From NCBI RefSeq assembly GCF_002113025.1, contig NZ_NEJH01000001.1:868001-932000 (forward strand): DNA of 64,000 nt, given 5' to 3'. How positions within the stretch are numbered: position 1 is the stretch's first letter; every line of letters begins with the position of its first letter. Below, piece after piece: positions 51,271-60,287 of the stretch. Below the pieces are notes generated by a model that saw only the letters and a list, made by a program, of their open reading frames with translations, did no database searches and was not told the DNA's origin. The DNA is from Pseudomonas sp. B28(2017) (lineage in GTDB: Bacteria > Pseudomonadota > Gammaproteobacteria > Pseudomonadales > Pseudomonadaceae). The position numbers and the translations under genes are program-made.

Positions 51271-51660
51271 TCAGTTGGAAGAGTTGCTCAGCTGCTGCAG
51301 CTCAAGTTGCTTGGCAGCACTGGCTTCGAGGGTTGCACGCTCTTCATCCAGATACCGATAAATGCTTTGTAGGTTGGAGATTTTCTGTTTGATTTCTGCC
51401 ATCTTCTTTTCAATTAGCTTCGCGCCGTCAGCACAATCGATCAGCTTGTTCCGCTGCGCATCCAGAATCTCGCCTATTTCCCCCAGGGAAAACCCCATGC
51501 TTTGCGCGCGCTGGATAAAGTCCAGATCCTGCAGAGTCTGCGCTGTGTAAACGCGATAGTTATTAGTTTGCCGCAGCGGTGAGATCAGACCGATTTGCTC
51601 ATAGTAACGCAACGTATGGCGGCTGGCGCCGCTGCGGGCCTCGAGTTCGCCGATTTTCAT
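51271..51660 (-). CDS. Short MerR-family regulator
   Basis: This 129-residue MerR protein has the winged HTH at residues 1-70 (MKIGELEARSGASRHTLRYYEQIGLISP) and a coiled-coil dimerisation helix (KLIEKKMAEIKQKISNLQSIYRYLDEE). A single Cys (IDCADG) is not the usual metal pair, so an organic or redox effector is likelier. It diverges from the reductase gene at 51735 and shares with it a control region bearing repeats. Confidence 0.87.
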   Translation of the reverse strand: MKIGELEARSGASRHTLRYYEQIGLISPLRQTNNYRVYTAQTLQDLDFIQRAQSMGFSLGEIGEILDAQRNKLIDCADGAKLIEKKMAEIKQKISNLQSIYRYLDEERATLEASAAKQLELQQLSNSSN

Positions 51661-51668
51661 GAAAACAC

Positions 51669-51708
51669 CGCTTGACTATAGAGTTGGGTCGATAGTTTAC
51701 GCTTGACT
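51669..51708. promoter_or_regulatory. Divergent MerR control region
   Basis: CGCTTGACT occurs twice, at 51669-51677 and 51700-51708. Between the two copies lies the dyad ACTAT-N12-ATAGT (51675-51696). The site is in the 74-base gap between the MerR gene and the reductase, and TTGACT fits a -35 box. It is a likely MerR-type operator-promoter. Confidence 0.5.
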
Positions 51709-51734
51709 TCTCACATTAAACAAGGAGCAGGTAA

Positions 51735-52814
51735 ATGAGCGTGGAGTGCTTTGTCACGGGGGGTACCGGCTTCGTCGGTCAACATTTGGTGGCGTATCTG
51801 AGTGCAAAAGGTCACACCATTCGGGTCTTGATGCGTCGCCCGGAGCGACTGGCTGCGCTGCGCGAGCAAGTCGACAATTTGGGAGGGTGCGCAACCCGGG
51901 TATTTGCCGTATCTGGCGATCTGGAACGGGACAACCTCGGGCTGAGTCTTGCTGACCGAGAAGTGCTAAGGCACGCCAGAGTCATATTCCACCTGGGCGC
52001 CCACTTCGCATGGGGGCTTTCAGTGGAGCATTCTCGAGCGGTGAATGTGGAGGGGGCAAAACGCGTGGCGCTGCTGGCGGCTGAGCAAAAAAGCCGTTTA
52101 GTGATGATCGGCGGCTACATGCTGAAAAATCATGAACATCTGCAACGAGTCGGAATTGATCCTCGTCATCCGGAGTTGACGAATTGGCCTGCCGTCTACC
52201 GACGTGTTGGTGGTTACGAGGGAAGCAAGCTGGAGGCGCATTTTGCGACCCTGGAGATCATGTCCGCCAAGGGCGGGGAGATTACCGTTGTCCACCCTGC
52301 GACGGTCTGTGGCCACAGCCGCACGGGGCATATCCTTGACGGTCAGCCGCTGGTGGCGCTGATACGCAACCTGGTGCAGGGAAAGCTGACTGCGGTGCCC
52401 GGTACCGCTGAGCACTGGCTGCCATTGGTCACCGTGGATTACCTGGTTGAGCTGGTGGCGGTTTGTGCTTTTGATCCTGCCATGGAGGGCCAGGAACTGC
52501 TGGCGCTTGATGACCAAACTCCAAACTTGCGAGAACTCCTGATACAGGTGGCACAGCCTTTGGGCATAAAGTCTCCCAAGCGTCACATTTCACTTCGATT
52601 GTTGAAGTTGCTACTGAGTATTCCTCCCGTCGCGTGGTTTTTGAATACAAAACCCGAAGCCTTGGACTTTATCCAGACCACTCGTTTTGATACAGCGACG
52701 GTCGAGCAATTTGCCAACAGGCATGGAATAGCCAAACCGGATATTCGTCTGTCTTTGCAGCACACTGCAACGTTCGTCAACTCATATTGCATAGCCAAGG
52801 GCGAGGCCCTTTGA
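51735..52814 (+). CDS. Extended SDR reductase (dihydroflavonol-4-reductase-like)
   Basis: This 359-residue NAD(P)-dependent epimerase/reductase has the nucleotide motif VTGGTGFVGQHLV and HLGAHFAWG. The catalytic region has YEGSKLEAH, in which the usual Tyr-x3-Lys is present as YEGSK. AAGGAGCAG precedes ATG 51735. It is divergent from the MerR gene, which probably controls it in response to its substrate, perhaps an aldehyde or ketone. Confidence 0.8.
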   Translation: MSVECFVTGGTGFVGQHLVAYLSAKGHTIRVLMRRPERLAALREQVDNLGGCATRVFAVSGDLERDNLGLSLADREVLRHARVIFHLGAHFAWGLSVEHSRAVNVEGAKRVALLAAEQKSRLVMIGGYMLKNHEHLQRVGIDPRHPELTNWPAVYRRVGGYEGSKLEAHFATLEIMSAKGGEITVVHPATVCGHSRTGHILDGQPLVALIRNLVQGKLTAVPGTAEHWLPLVTVDYLVELVAVCAFDPAMEGQELLALDDQTPNLRELLIQVAQPLGIKSPKRHISLRLLKLLLSIPPVAWFLNTKPEALDFIQTTRFDTATVEQFANRHGIAKPDIRLSLQHTATFVNSYCIAKGEAL

Positions 52815-52961
52815 CTTCTCCCTTGGGGACGACAAAGTCGTTAGCCCCTTATGCCCCACTAAATACTGGGGTTGGTGGGATCTTCGTATCCTCAAACTTT
52901 GCGCCGTCGATGTAGGGCGGCATTCTATCGAACGACAATTCAGCGACAGGGATCGTCATCA

Positions 52962-53858
52962 ATGCAATCCAGTTTCAGCAAAGGCGTCATATTTGCACTC
53001 TCCGCTGCGGCACTGAACGCAACGATCGGTGTACTCAGCAAAGTACTCATGAGTAATGGTTTCACCGCTAGCAGTGTCGCTGTCATCAAGACCGCACTGG
53101 GTTGCGTGCTTCTCTCGATCTTACTGTTTTTCCTCAAGCGCCCGCCGGCGTCAACCAAATGGACTCAGGCGGCTATCTGCGCATTCCTTGGCATCTTTGT
53201 GCTGTTCCATTTCGAAACGTCCGCCTATCGGCACTACGCTGCAGCAGGTGTGGTGGTGCTGATGGCCAGTGCCTCAATTTCCTCGATCATTCTGGGGCGC
53301 ATTTTCCTCAAGGATGCCATCACCGCGAACGCGACCGTGGGTGCCGCACTGGCTATCGCTGGGATCGCGGTGATCTTCAGCGCCGACCTGCAGCAGGGCT
53401 TTACCCTGCAAGGTGCTGCGCTAGCCTCTATGGCCGGCTGCGGCTATGGGGCCTTTTCGGTTGCCATGAAGCGTATGGGTGTGTCAGGGGGGCTGCACTT
53501 CACGCGGCAATTGTTGTTCTTTGGCAGCCTGTACCTGCTGATGCCGGCTGCAGCCGATGGTTTCGCAATCGGCGAGCTGTCACCGCTGGCGATCGCGGCA
53601 CTGCTGGCGCTGGCCGCGCTGCCGACAATCCTGGGCTTCTTCTGCACCACCAAGGCCATCGAGTATCTCAAGCCATCCCAAGTGCAAGCGCTGGAGCTGA
53701 CCGAGCCACTGTTCGCCGCGCTGCTGGCGTTTGTGGCGCTCAATGAAGTACCGCGCGAAAGCCTGTACACGGGAGCGGCACTGATCATCGTCGGCCTGTG
53801 TTTCTCCAATGAACTAATCCGCGTGGGCAGTAAAGCATCCAACCCTTCGACCGAGTGA
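52962..53858 (+). CDS. EamA/DMT-family transporter
   Basis: This is a 298-residue membrane protein with ten predicted helices in two EamA repeats (FALSAAALNATIGVLSKVLM...; GAALASMAGCGYGAFSVAMKRMG...). ATG 52962 follows an ACAGGGA site; upstream in-frame extension has no ribosome site. DMT proteins export or import amino acids and other metabolites. Near the homoserine locus, homoserine/threonine export is possible but unproven. Confidence 0.85.
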   Translation: MQSSFSKGVIFALSAAALNATIGVLSKVLMSNGFTASSVAVIKTALGCVLLSILLFFLKRPPASTKWTQAAICAFLGIFVLFHFETSAYRHYAAAGVVVLMASASISSIILGRIFLKDAITANATVGAALAIAGIAVIFSADLQQGFTLQGAALASMAGCGYGAFSVAMKRMGVSGGLHFTRQLLFFGSLYLLMPAAADGFAIGELSPLAIAALLALAALPTILGFFCTTKAIEYLKPSQVQALELTEPLFAALLAFVALNEVPRESLYTGAALIIVGLCFSNELIRVGSKASNPSTE

Positions 53859-54246
53859 GCTATTTTCGAATGGCTTTTTTAGTGTCTTGAGCGCCTGACG
53901 GCTTCCGCCGATAACCGACGTTCACGAATGACTGCACTCAGCTGCTGCTTTCCCATAGCCGGCAACTAGGGTGGTCGGGGAGCGATCTAATTCAGAGACA
54001 ACTGACGGGCACTTATTCTTCTCGCTATGTCACTTTGTGTGAGCCATCGGTCTTAAATTCTCTAAATTACCATCGCTTGGATACTTTGATGGGAAGCAGA
54101 ATTTACCCTTTCCTACCTCATAATCAGTTGCTGCAGCGATCAACCACTACTGTATCCTTGTACAAGTAGAGGAGGAATGGCGGCGGCTATCGCCTTTACT
54201 CAATAGTCGCTGGAACGGAAAAGCGGACTTTCCAAAAGGTAGTAAT
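53859..54246 (+). other. Gene-free leader of the GGDEF gene
   Basis: This is a 388-base AT-richer gap. A nine-codon frame (MAAAIAFTQ, 54177-54206) follows GGAGG by only one base and is probably not translated. No hairpin or repeat stands out. Confidence 0.4.
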
Positions 54247-55770
54247 GTGAAACGTGATACTCACCTGGTTGTGCTTTTGTTGTTGGTGATCGGCTGCTCT
54301 TTGGTGTCACTCACGATATGGAGCGTGCTGGGTTCTCGGGAGCGGGCGCTGGACGACGTGAACGTCCATGGGTTGAACCTGACCCAGGCGCTGGCTACTT
54401 ATTCCGAGGGGATTGTCCGGCAGAGCTCGCTGCTCTTGCTCGGGCTCGTCGAACGTCTCGAAACCGAAGGCAGCGGCCCCGCGCAGATCGAGCGGTTGAA
54501 AGCGTTGGTCAACCGCCAGCAGCCGCTGATGCCGCAACTCAGTGGCATCACCATTTATGACCATCAGGGTCGCTGGTTGATGTCTTCCAACCGACCTATT
54601 CCGGCCGGGGCCAACAGCAGTGACCGGGCTTACTTCATCCATCACCGTGATGATCCCTCTCGCGAACCCTTCATTGGGCCGCCAATCCGTAGCCGCTCCA
54701 CTCAGGAGTGGGTCATCACCGTCAGCCGCCGCTTCAATGACGCGCGCGGAGAGTTCGCCGGCGTTGTGGCAGTAACCCTGGGGGTAGAGAACTTCCTGCG
54801 GTTGTTTGGCAAGCTCGATGTGGGGCAGGAGGGCGCCATCGGCCTGTCCTACACCGATGGTACGCTGCTGGTGCGTTATCCTTTCCGTGAACAGGACATG
54901 GGGCGCAACTTCTCTCAGTCGCCGATCTATGCGAAATATCTGGTCGATCGTTCAGTCGGTACGGCGTCGTTTACTTCCAGCCTGGATGGCGTGGAGCGGC
55001 TTTACGCTTTCCGCAAGAATGAACGGCTGCCGCTGATAACTACTGTGGCAATTGGCAAGCGCGAAGCCCTCGCTGCATGGCGCATGGAGGCGTTGCTATC
55101 GGCAGTGGTGGTGACGGGGCTGCTAGGAATCACCGGCCTCATTGGCTGGCTCCTGATTCTGGATATCCGTCGGCGTACCAAGGCAGAAGAACGGTTGCGG
55201 GGAGTGCAGCAGCAATTGCTTTCATCCAATCATCAGCTTGAGCTGCTGACGATGAAGGACGCCCTCACTGGCCTGGCGAATCGGCGTTGCTTTGATAAGA
55301 GCCTCGCCATGGAAGCACAGCGCGCGCAGCGTGACGGTACAACGTTGGCGTTGCTGATGATCGATATCGACTACTTCAAGCTGTTCAACGACTCATTCGG
55401 GCATGTAGCCGGAGATGCATGCCTGCAAACCGTTGGCCGAATCCTCCAGGAGTGTGTGCGACGACCGTCAGATCTGGTGGCACGTTATGGTGGAGAGGAG
55501 ATGGGCGTCATCATGCCTGATACCGACAGTGATGGTGCTGCGGTGGTTGCGCAACTTATCCTCGACCGCTTGACGTTAGAGAACATCTCGCACCCTTGCA
55601 GTCCGTTCGGAAGGTTAAGTGTGAGTATCGGGATTGCTGCGGCCACGGGCCCGCAACTAGATCAATTACAAAAACTGGTCGAGGTGGCAGATCAGGCGCT
55701 ATACAACGCCAAGGCGCTGGGACGTAACCAGTTTGTGAGGAGGGATCAGGAAATCTGTCACGACGCGTAA
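54247..55770 (+). CDS. Membrane diguanylate cyclase with extracytoplasmic Cache-type sensor
   Basis: This 507-residue protein starts at GTG 54247 (AAGGT ahead). TM1 spans residues 7-26, a periplasmic dCache-like sensor spans about 30-280 (GITIYDHQGRWLMSSNRPIPAG; SRSTQEWVITVSRRF), TM2 spans 282-304, and the GGDEF domain spans about 335-505. The active loop is GGEEM (415-419) and the inhibitory RxxD site is intact (R406-PS-D409), five residues ahead. It should make c-di-GMP with product feedback. M in place of F in GGEEF is a mild change. Confidence 0.9.
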   Translation: MKRDTHLVVLLLLVIGCSLVSLTIWSVLGSRERALDDVNVHGLNLTQALATYSEGIVRQSSLLLLGLVERLETEGSGPAQIERLKALVNRQQPLMPQLSGITIYDHQGRWLMSSNRPIPAGANSSDRAYFIHHRDDPSREPFIGPPIRSRSTQEWVITVSRRFNDARGEFAGVVAVTLGVENFLRLFGKLDVGQEGAIGLSYTDGTLLVRYPFREQDMGRNFSQSPIYAKYLVDRSVGTASFTSSLDGVERLYAFRKNERLPLITTVAIGKREALAAWRMEALLSAVVVTGLLGITGLIGWLLILDIRRRTKAEERLRGVQQQLLSSNHQLELLTMKDALTGLANRRCFDKSLAMEAQRAQRDGTTLALLMIDIDYFKLFNDSFGHVAGDACLQTVGRILQECVRRPSDLVARYGGEEMGVIMPDTDSDGAAVVAQLILDRLTLENISHPCSPFGRLSVSIGIAAATGPQLDQLQKLVEVADQALYNAKALGRNQFVRRDQEICHDA

Positions 55771-55889
55771 GCACCGTTATCGCGCTTGGGCAAAACGCCC
55801 AACTAATACAGCACTCTGCCATATTCAACTGCCAAACCCCGGCTCTTAGGATGTTCCTATCGAACAACATCAATATAGGAACAGCGTTT

Positions 55890-56930
55890 ATGACCGAGTA
55901 CAAAATTGCCTTGGTAGGGTTTGGTGGCGTAAACCGTGGCTTCGCCCAATTGGTCGCCGATCGTAATGCCCAGTGGAAAGAGGCCCTGGGCTTCACTATC
56001 AAAATTGTCGGTGTCACCGATCTGTTCCTCGGCTCAATCGTTGCTAAAGACGGTCTGGATGCAAAGCAGTTGGTTGCGCTGCCGGTTGAGAAAGGCGCAT
56101 TCGCTCAACTGCCCGGCGGCAATGCTGAGGCCTTCAACGAAACCGTGATCAAGCATTCCGGTGCAGACATCATCGCTGAGGCCACTTTTACCAATCCGGT
56201 GGATGGCGAGCCTGCGACTACCTTTTGCCGCTGGGCCTTGGAAAGCGGCATTCATGTAGTAACCACCAATAAGGGGCCTATTGCGCTGCACGGTACCGAG
56301 CTCAAAGCGTTGGCCCGTCGCAACCAGGTCGCCTTCGAATACGAGGGGGCGGTGATGAGTGGCACCCCCGTGATTCGTCTGGCCAAGCAGGCCTTGGCGG
56401 GTGCCAACGTGCAAGGCTTCGAAGGCATCCTGAACGGCACTTCCAACTACGTGCTCACCCAGATGAAAGACGGCCTGGCGTTCAACGATGCCGTCGTACA
56501 GGCGCAACAGCTCGGCTACGCCGAGGCAGATCCAACCGCCGATGTGGAAGGGTTTGACGTACGCCTCAAGGTGGTGATCCTGGCCAACGAACTGCTCAAT
56601 GCACGACTGAACGTCAGCGATGTAGCGTGCTCGGGGATCAGCAATATCAGCTCGGAAGATATTGCCCATGCAAGTGCCAATGGCGCGAGCTGGAAACTGA
56701 TTGGCTCAGCCGATCGTGAAGCAGATGGCTCGGTTCGAGCGAGTGTCGAAGCTCGGTTACTGTCGAACTCACATCCTCTTGCCGGAATCAGCGGTGCTAC
56801 GAATGCAGTGTCATTCAATACCGAATTGCTGGGGGCTGTCACCGTGTCCGGGCCTGGGGCAGGGCGTATCGAGACGGCCTTCGCATTGCTGTCGGACATC
56901 GTCGCCATCCACACCGCCCACGGCAAATAA
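55890..56930 (+). CDS. Homoserine dehydrogenase lacking an ACT domain
   Basis: This 346-residue NAD(P)-dependent dehydrogenase has the Rossmann start IALVGFGGVNRGF, the catalytic-domain signature GILNGTSNYVLTQM...AQQLGYAEADPTADVEGFDVRLK (with the catalytic Lys) and VTTNKGPIA. Biosynthetic ThrA/Hom proteins of pseudomonads carry a C-terminal ACT domain for threonine feedback and are about 430 residues. This one stops at the catalytic domain, which suits a catabolic enzyme oxidising homoserine to aspartate semialdehyde. ATG 55890 has AGGA upstream. The semialdehyde dehydrogenase gene follows after 12 bases. Confidence 0.88.
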   Translation: MTEYKIALVGFGGVNRGFAQLVADRNAQWKEALGFTIKIVGVTDLFLGSIVAKDGLDAKQLVALPVEKGAFAQLPGGNAEAFNETVIKHSGADIIAEATFTNPVDGEPATTFCRWALESGIHVVTTNKGPIALHGTELKALARRNQVAFEYEGAVMSGTPVIRLAKQALAGANVQGFEGILNGTSNYVLTQMKDGLAFNDAVVQAQQLGYAEADPTADVEGFDVRLKVVILANELLNARLNVSDVACSGISNISSEDIAHASANGASWKLIGSADREADGSVRASVEARLLSNSHPLAGISGATNAVSFNTELLGAVTVSGPGAGRIETAFALLSDIVAIHTAHGK

Positions 56931-56942
56931 CAGGAGATAGTG

Positions 56943-58361
56943 ATGAGCGTATCCAGCATGGCCAGTATCCAGCTTGTTGAATCCAAACAGATTGATGTGT
57001 TCAGTCCATTCGATGGACGCTTGGTAGGGAGCGTCCCTTGCCTCGATGCAGCCGCAGTTCCTGGCTTGCTGGAACGCGCGCGAATCGGCGTGCGCGAGAG
57101 TGCGGCAATGCCTCGTCACCTGCGTGCGCGCATTCTTGAGGAGGCGGCCCGGCGTGTAGAGCTTGAGGCTGAAGCGTTTGCCAAACTCATTGTTGCAGAG
57201 GCGGGGAAGACGCTGCGACAAGCAGAGAAGGAAGTGAAGCGTTGTGTGAACACGCTGAAGCTATCAGCGGAAGAGGCTCGTCGTAACGCCGGGGAAGTGA
57301 TTCCATTTGGGGCTTATGAAGGATCGGAATCGCGTCAAGGTTGGTTCACGCGGGAGCCCTTGGGACTTATCGTCGCCATCACGCCTTATAACGATCCGCT
57401 GAATCTGGTCGCCCATAAACTCGGCCCGGCAATCGCCGGTGGCAATGCCGTGATTTTAAAACCCTCGGAGCTCGCGCCGTTGTCTGCACTCAAGCTCGTT
57501 GAGTGCTTGGTGAAAGCGGGTCTTCCACCCTCTGTGATTACCCCGGCTACTGGTGGCGTCGACTTGGGTAAAGCATTGGTGGAGGTTCGCGAAGTTCGGA
57601 TGATTTCCTTTACGGGTGGTTTTGCCACGGGTGAGGCCATTGCGCGTAGTGCCGGGTTGAAGAAGCTGGCAATGGATCTGGGGGGAAATGCCCCGGTTCT
57701 TGTGCTGGAAGATTGTGATATCGAACCGACCGTGGAGTCCTGTGTGTCTGGTGCCTTTTGGGCAGCAGGGCAGAATTGCATCGGCACTCAACGCATCCTT
57801 ATACATAGTTCAATTTATGAGGACTTCCGTGAGCGTTTTGTCAGCCAAACGCGCGCCTTGGTAGTGGGTGATCCTGCCCAGCGGGCAACGGATGTAGGCC
57901 CGATGATTACGGAACAGGCGGCCCGTCGTACCGAACAATTGGTAAACGAAGCACTGGCCGAGGGGGCAGTTCTTCTGTGTGGGCACCATCGCCAAGGGGC
58001 AAGCTATGCGCCGACCGTGCTTGAGCATGTGAGGCATAGCAGTACGATTTGGCAGCAGGAAGTCTTCGCGCCGGTGGTTATCCTGGAGCCTTTTGACCAT
58101 CTGGAAGACGCTATTGCTCTGGCCAACGCTCCTGAGTACAGCTTGCATGCGGGACTCTTCACACGTGATCTTTCCAAAGCCTTGAAATTGGCGCGGCAAA
58201 TTGAAGCGGGTGGCGTGATGATCAATGACTCTTCCGATTATCGTTTCGATGCCATGCCTTTCGGTGGTTTCAAGTACGGAAGTTTGGGGCGCGAAGGTGT
58301 TCGATTTGCGTATGAGGACATGACGCAGCCTAAAGTCGTTTGCATCAGCGAGGTGGATTAA
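56943..58361 (+). CDS. Aldehyde dehydrogenase, probable aspartate- or succinate-semialdehyde type
   Basis: This 472-residue ALDH-superfamily enzyme has the nucleophile Cys279 ([10 protein letters not shown]), the cofactor motif [12 protein letters not shown], the oxyanion Asn in ITPYNDPLN and DLGGN, where Asp245 replaces the usual general-base Glu. The spacing of 34 residues to Cys279 is normal. AGGAGA precedes ATG 56943. Coupling to homoserine dehydrogenase makes aspartate semialdehyde oxidation to aspartate the likeliest role; succinate semialdehyde cannot be excluded. Confidence 0.86.
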   Translation: MSVSSMASIQLVESKQIDVFSPFDGRLVGSVPCLDAAAVPGLLERARIGVRESAAMPRHLRARILEEAARRVELEAEAFAKLIVAEAGKTLRQAEKEVKRCVNTLKLSAEEARRNAGEVIPFGAYEGSESRQGWFTREPLGLIVAITPYNDPLNLVAHKLGPAIAGGNAVILKPSELAPLSALKLVECLVKAGLPPSVITPATGGVDLGKALVEVREVRMISFTGGFATGEAIARSAGLKKLAMDLGGNAPVLVLEDCDIEPTVESCVSGAFWAAGQNCIGTQRILIHSSIYEDFRERFVSQTRALVVGDPAQRATDVGPMITEQAARRTEQLVNEALAEGAVLLCGHHRQGASYAPTVLEHVRHSSTIWQQEVFAPVVILEPFDHLEDAIALANAPEYSLHAGLFTRDLSKALKLARQIEAGGVMINDSSDYRFDAMPFGGFKYGSLGREGVRFAYEDMTQPKVVCISEVD

Positions 58362-58442
58362 ACCTACGAAGTAAATTGCCATCGACTCACATCGGGTGGC
58401 CGCTTTTATCCGACGCCCGATGTCCCGCAAAACGCTGAAAGA

Positions 58443-58880
58443 GTGGAAAACAAAACGGCCCAAGGGCCAGTGAAGGGCGACCGTGCAACGCGTTCTGCCA
58501 GCGCGACGCGAACCGACACTGCGATTCACGAGACGCCGCAGTCCATCAGCGTGGTGACCAAATATGTTGTCGAGGACATCGGGGCGACTCGCCTGCAGGA
58601 CGCCCTTGACTATGCCGGCGGAGTGGGGCGGGCTGACCATCTTCACGGTGCGTGGATTTACCACCGGCGAGTTCAATCGCAATGGTTTGCCGATCAACTT
58701 GTACAACGACAACAACATGGCGCAGCTGCGTTTCGAGCACTTCCTCAATGACAACTGGACAATGAGGGGTGGTTTCCAATGGCTCGATGGCACGTTGCAG
58801 GGCAACGCCGTTGAAGCAAATGGCGTTGCCACCGACGGGCGTACGCTGGGGCGCAACCACCTTGTAGACGAACCAGCTTC
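58443..58880 (+). pseudogene. TonB-dependent siderophore receptor remnant
   Basis: Frame 1 reads a ferrisiderophore-receptor plug segment (SASATRTDTAIHETPQSISV, then VVEDIGATRLQDALDYAGGV). The frame then shifts, continues as FTVRGFTTGEFNRNGLPINL and jumps straight to barrel sequence (MAQLRFEHFLNDNWTMRGGF). An intact receptor is about 700-800 residues; here about 145 codons survive with one frameshift and one or more deletions. Confidence 0.82.
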
Positions 58881-59176
58881 GATCCGGTCACCTTGGCCAA
58901 GGCTGCCGAACGAGCAATGCGCGAACTGATTCAGGATCGGTATCCCGCACACGAAATCCTTGGTACTGCATGCTCACTTCAGGTTTCGTAAATGTGATTA
59001 TCGAGGCTAGCTTGCAGCTCTACGACGTACAGGCGTTGATACCGATTATCGAAGGTGCCGGTGGAGTGATTACCGCCTGGGATGGCAGAACAGCTCAAAA
59101 TGGCGGGAGTGTCGTTGCTTGTGGTTATCCTGCATTGCATGCGCAATTGGTGGAGCTGCTGAGGCACGCTGTCTGA
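58872..59176 (+). pseudogene. Histidinol-phosphatase / inositol-monophosphatase remnant
   Basis: TSFDPVTLAKAAERAMRELI continuing QDRYPAHEILG is the N-terminal helix region of HisN-type inositol-monophosphatase-like enzymes. After a stop and frame change, VIIEASLQLYDVQALIPIIE continuing GAGGVITAWDG is the C-terminal metal-site region. The middle, with the catalytic GEE and DPxDGT motifs, is missing. The fragment follows the TonB remnant without a gap. Confidence 0.82.
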
Positions 59177-59926
59177 TTCAGGTAGGGGTCAAAGGCGGCA
59201 ATCACAAGGCAAGACAGCTAATGAACATTTCTAACATGGCATATGATTTAACATAATATACATTATGCGAAGTATCATATACGGACGTGGGAGCGTCTGG
59301 TGGTCAGATTTAGTCCTGACAAAGCGCTCGGAAGTAATTCTCTGAAATTTTCGGAAGTAAATCTTTGAAACGATGGTTTCGTCCCCACTTCAATGAATTA
59401 CTTCCGCACTCTCTAGGTCACACGTTTCGCATTCTATCTGATGAGTATATGGTTGGTACGGTCACCCGGTGGCTTGCACTGATGATCCACGATGAGTTCA
59501 TTTTTGGTCTCCATTGGTCCTCGTGGTCTCTGCTTAACGAGTTCACTTACCGGACCGGTATGAGTCCTGATTCGCGTGATCATGCACCGTATGCGAGTTC
59601 GTCTGTCCGTTTGATTTCAAGCATCTTTTTGGGGTGCGCCTGTTCGTTTACGGCATTACTTACGTCACAGATCCGCCAGCAAACACGTCGCTGTGTGAAA
59701 TCTGCCGCGTTCAGCGTGGAGTTGGTGCGCAGATTTCAAGGTTGCCACAGATGGAAAACACAACGCCCATTGATTTGCTTGCAGACGCTGACGGTTTGGC
59801 GATGCACACGTTGCGTTTGAAGGCTGTTGAGCTCACCGGCCACCAGATCCCCCTGAAACTCGCGAAAACCTGATTGGATGAAAAGCTCAGTGAAATGCTC
59901 GCCCGGTACCGTTGTTAACCACAATT

Positions 59927-59959
59927 TTGACTTGTTAACCACCGTAGTTAACAAGTCAA
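59927..59959. repeat. Perfect 13-bp inverted repeat
   Basis: TTGACTTGTTAAC and GTTAACAAGTCAA flank a 7-base spacer. A further GTTAAC half-site sits at 59914-59919. It lies downstream of the unassigned frame at 59634-59873 and could be its terminator or a protein-binding site; only A-rich sequence follows on the plus strand. Confidence 0.6.
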
Positions 59960-60257
59960 AAAACAGGTTTACAGCGTAATACTGAACCGAAGTGTTAGCC
60001 TTGGTTTGCCTGGCTCGCCCGGGATTTCAAAGCTCCGTAATGCCGTTCGAGCTCTGGGGTTTGCCGGTTGGAATGTTTACCTTTACTATCACTCGCACTG
60101 CTCTGTCAGCCGCAACTTTCAAATTTTGGCACCCTGCTAGATTAGGTTGGACCACATCAGAGAGCCCCGACGCCGCGTGTCTAGTGAGAGATATGAGCTC
60201 TTGAAGATGGTCTACCGCCCATGGCAACGTAATGATCTTTACGTGGAATCATTAGCC

Positions 60258-60287
60258 AACTCAACTAAACGACTATTTAGTTGAGTT
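60258..60287. repeat. Perfect 12-bp inverted repeat
   Basis: AACTCAACTAAA pairs with TTTAGTTGAGTT around a 6-base loop. There is no T tract on either side. It stands alone in non-coding sequence, so its function is unknown. Confidence 0.6.

Noticed and set aside
54177..54206. Nine-codon frame MAAAIAFTQ behind a perfect GGAGG
   Set aside because: The ribosome site is only one base from the ATG, too close for normal initiation, and nothing links it to the downstream gene.
60027..60227. 66-codon minus-strand frame in the eroded region
   Set aside because: It begins at TTG with no ribosome site and shows no recognisable family, so it is not listed as a gene.
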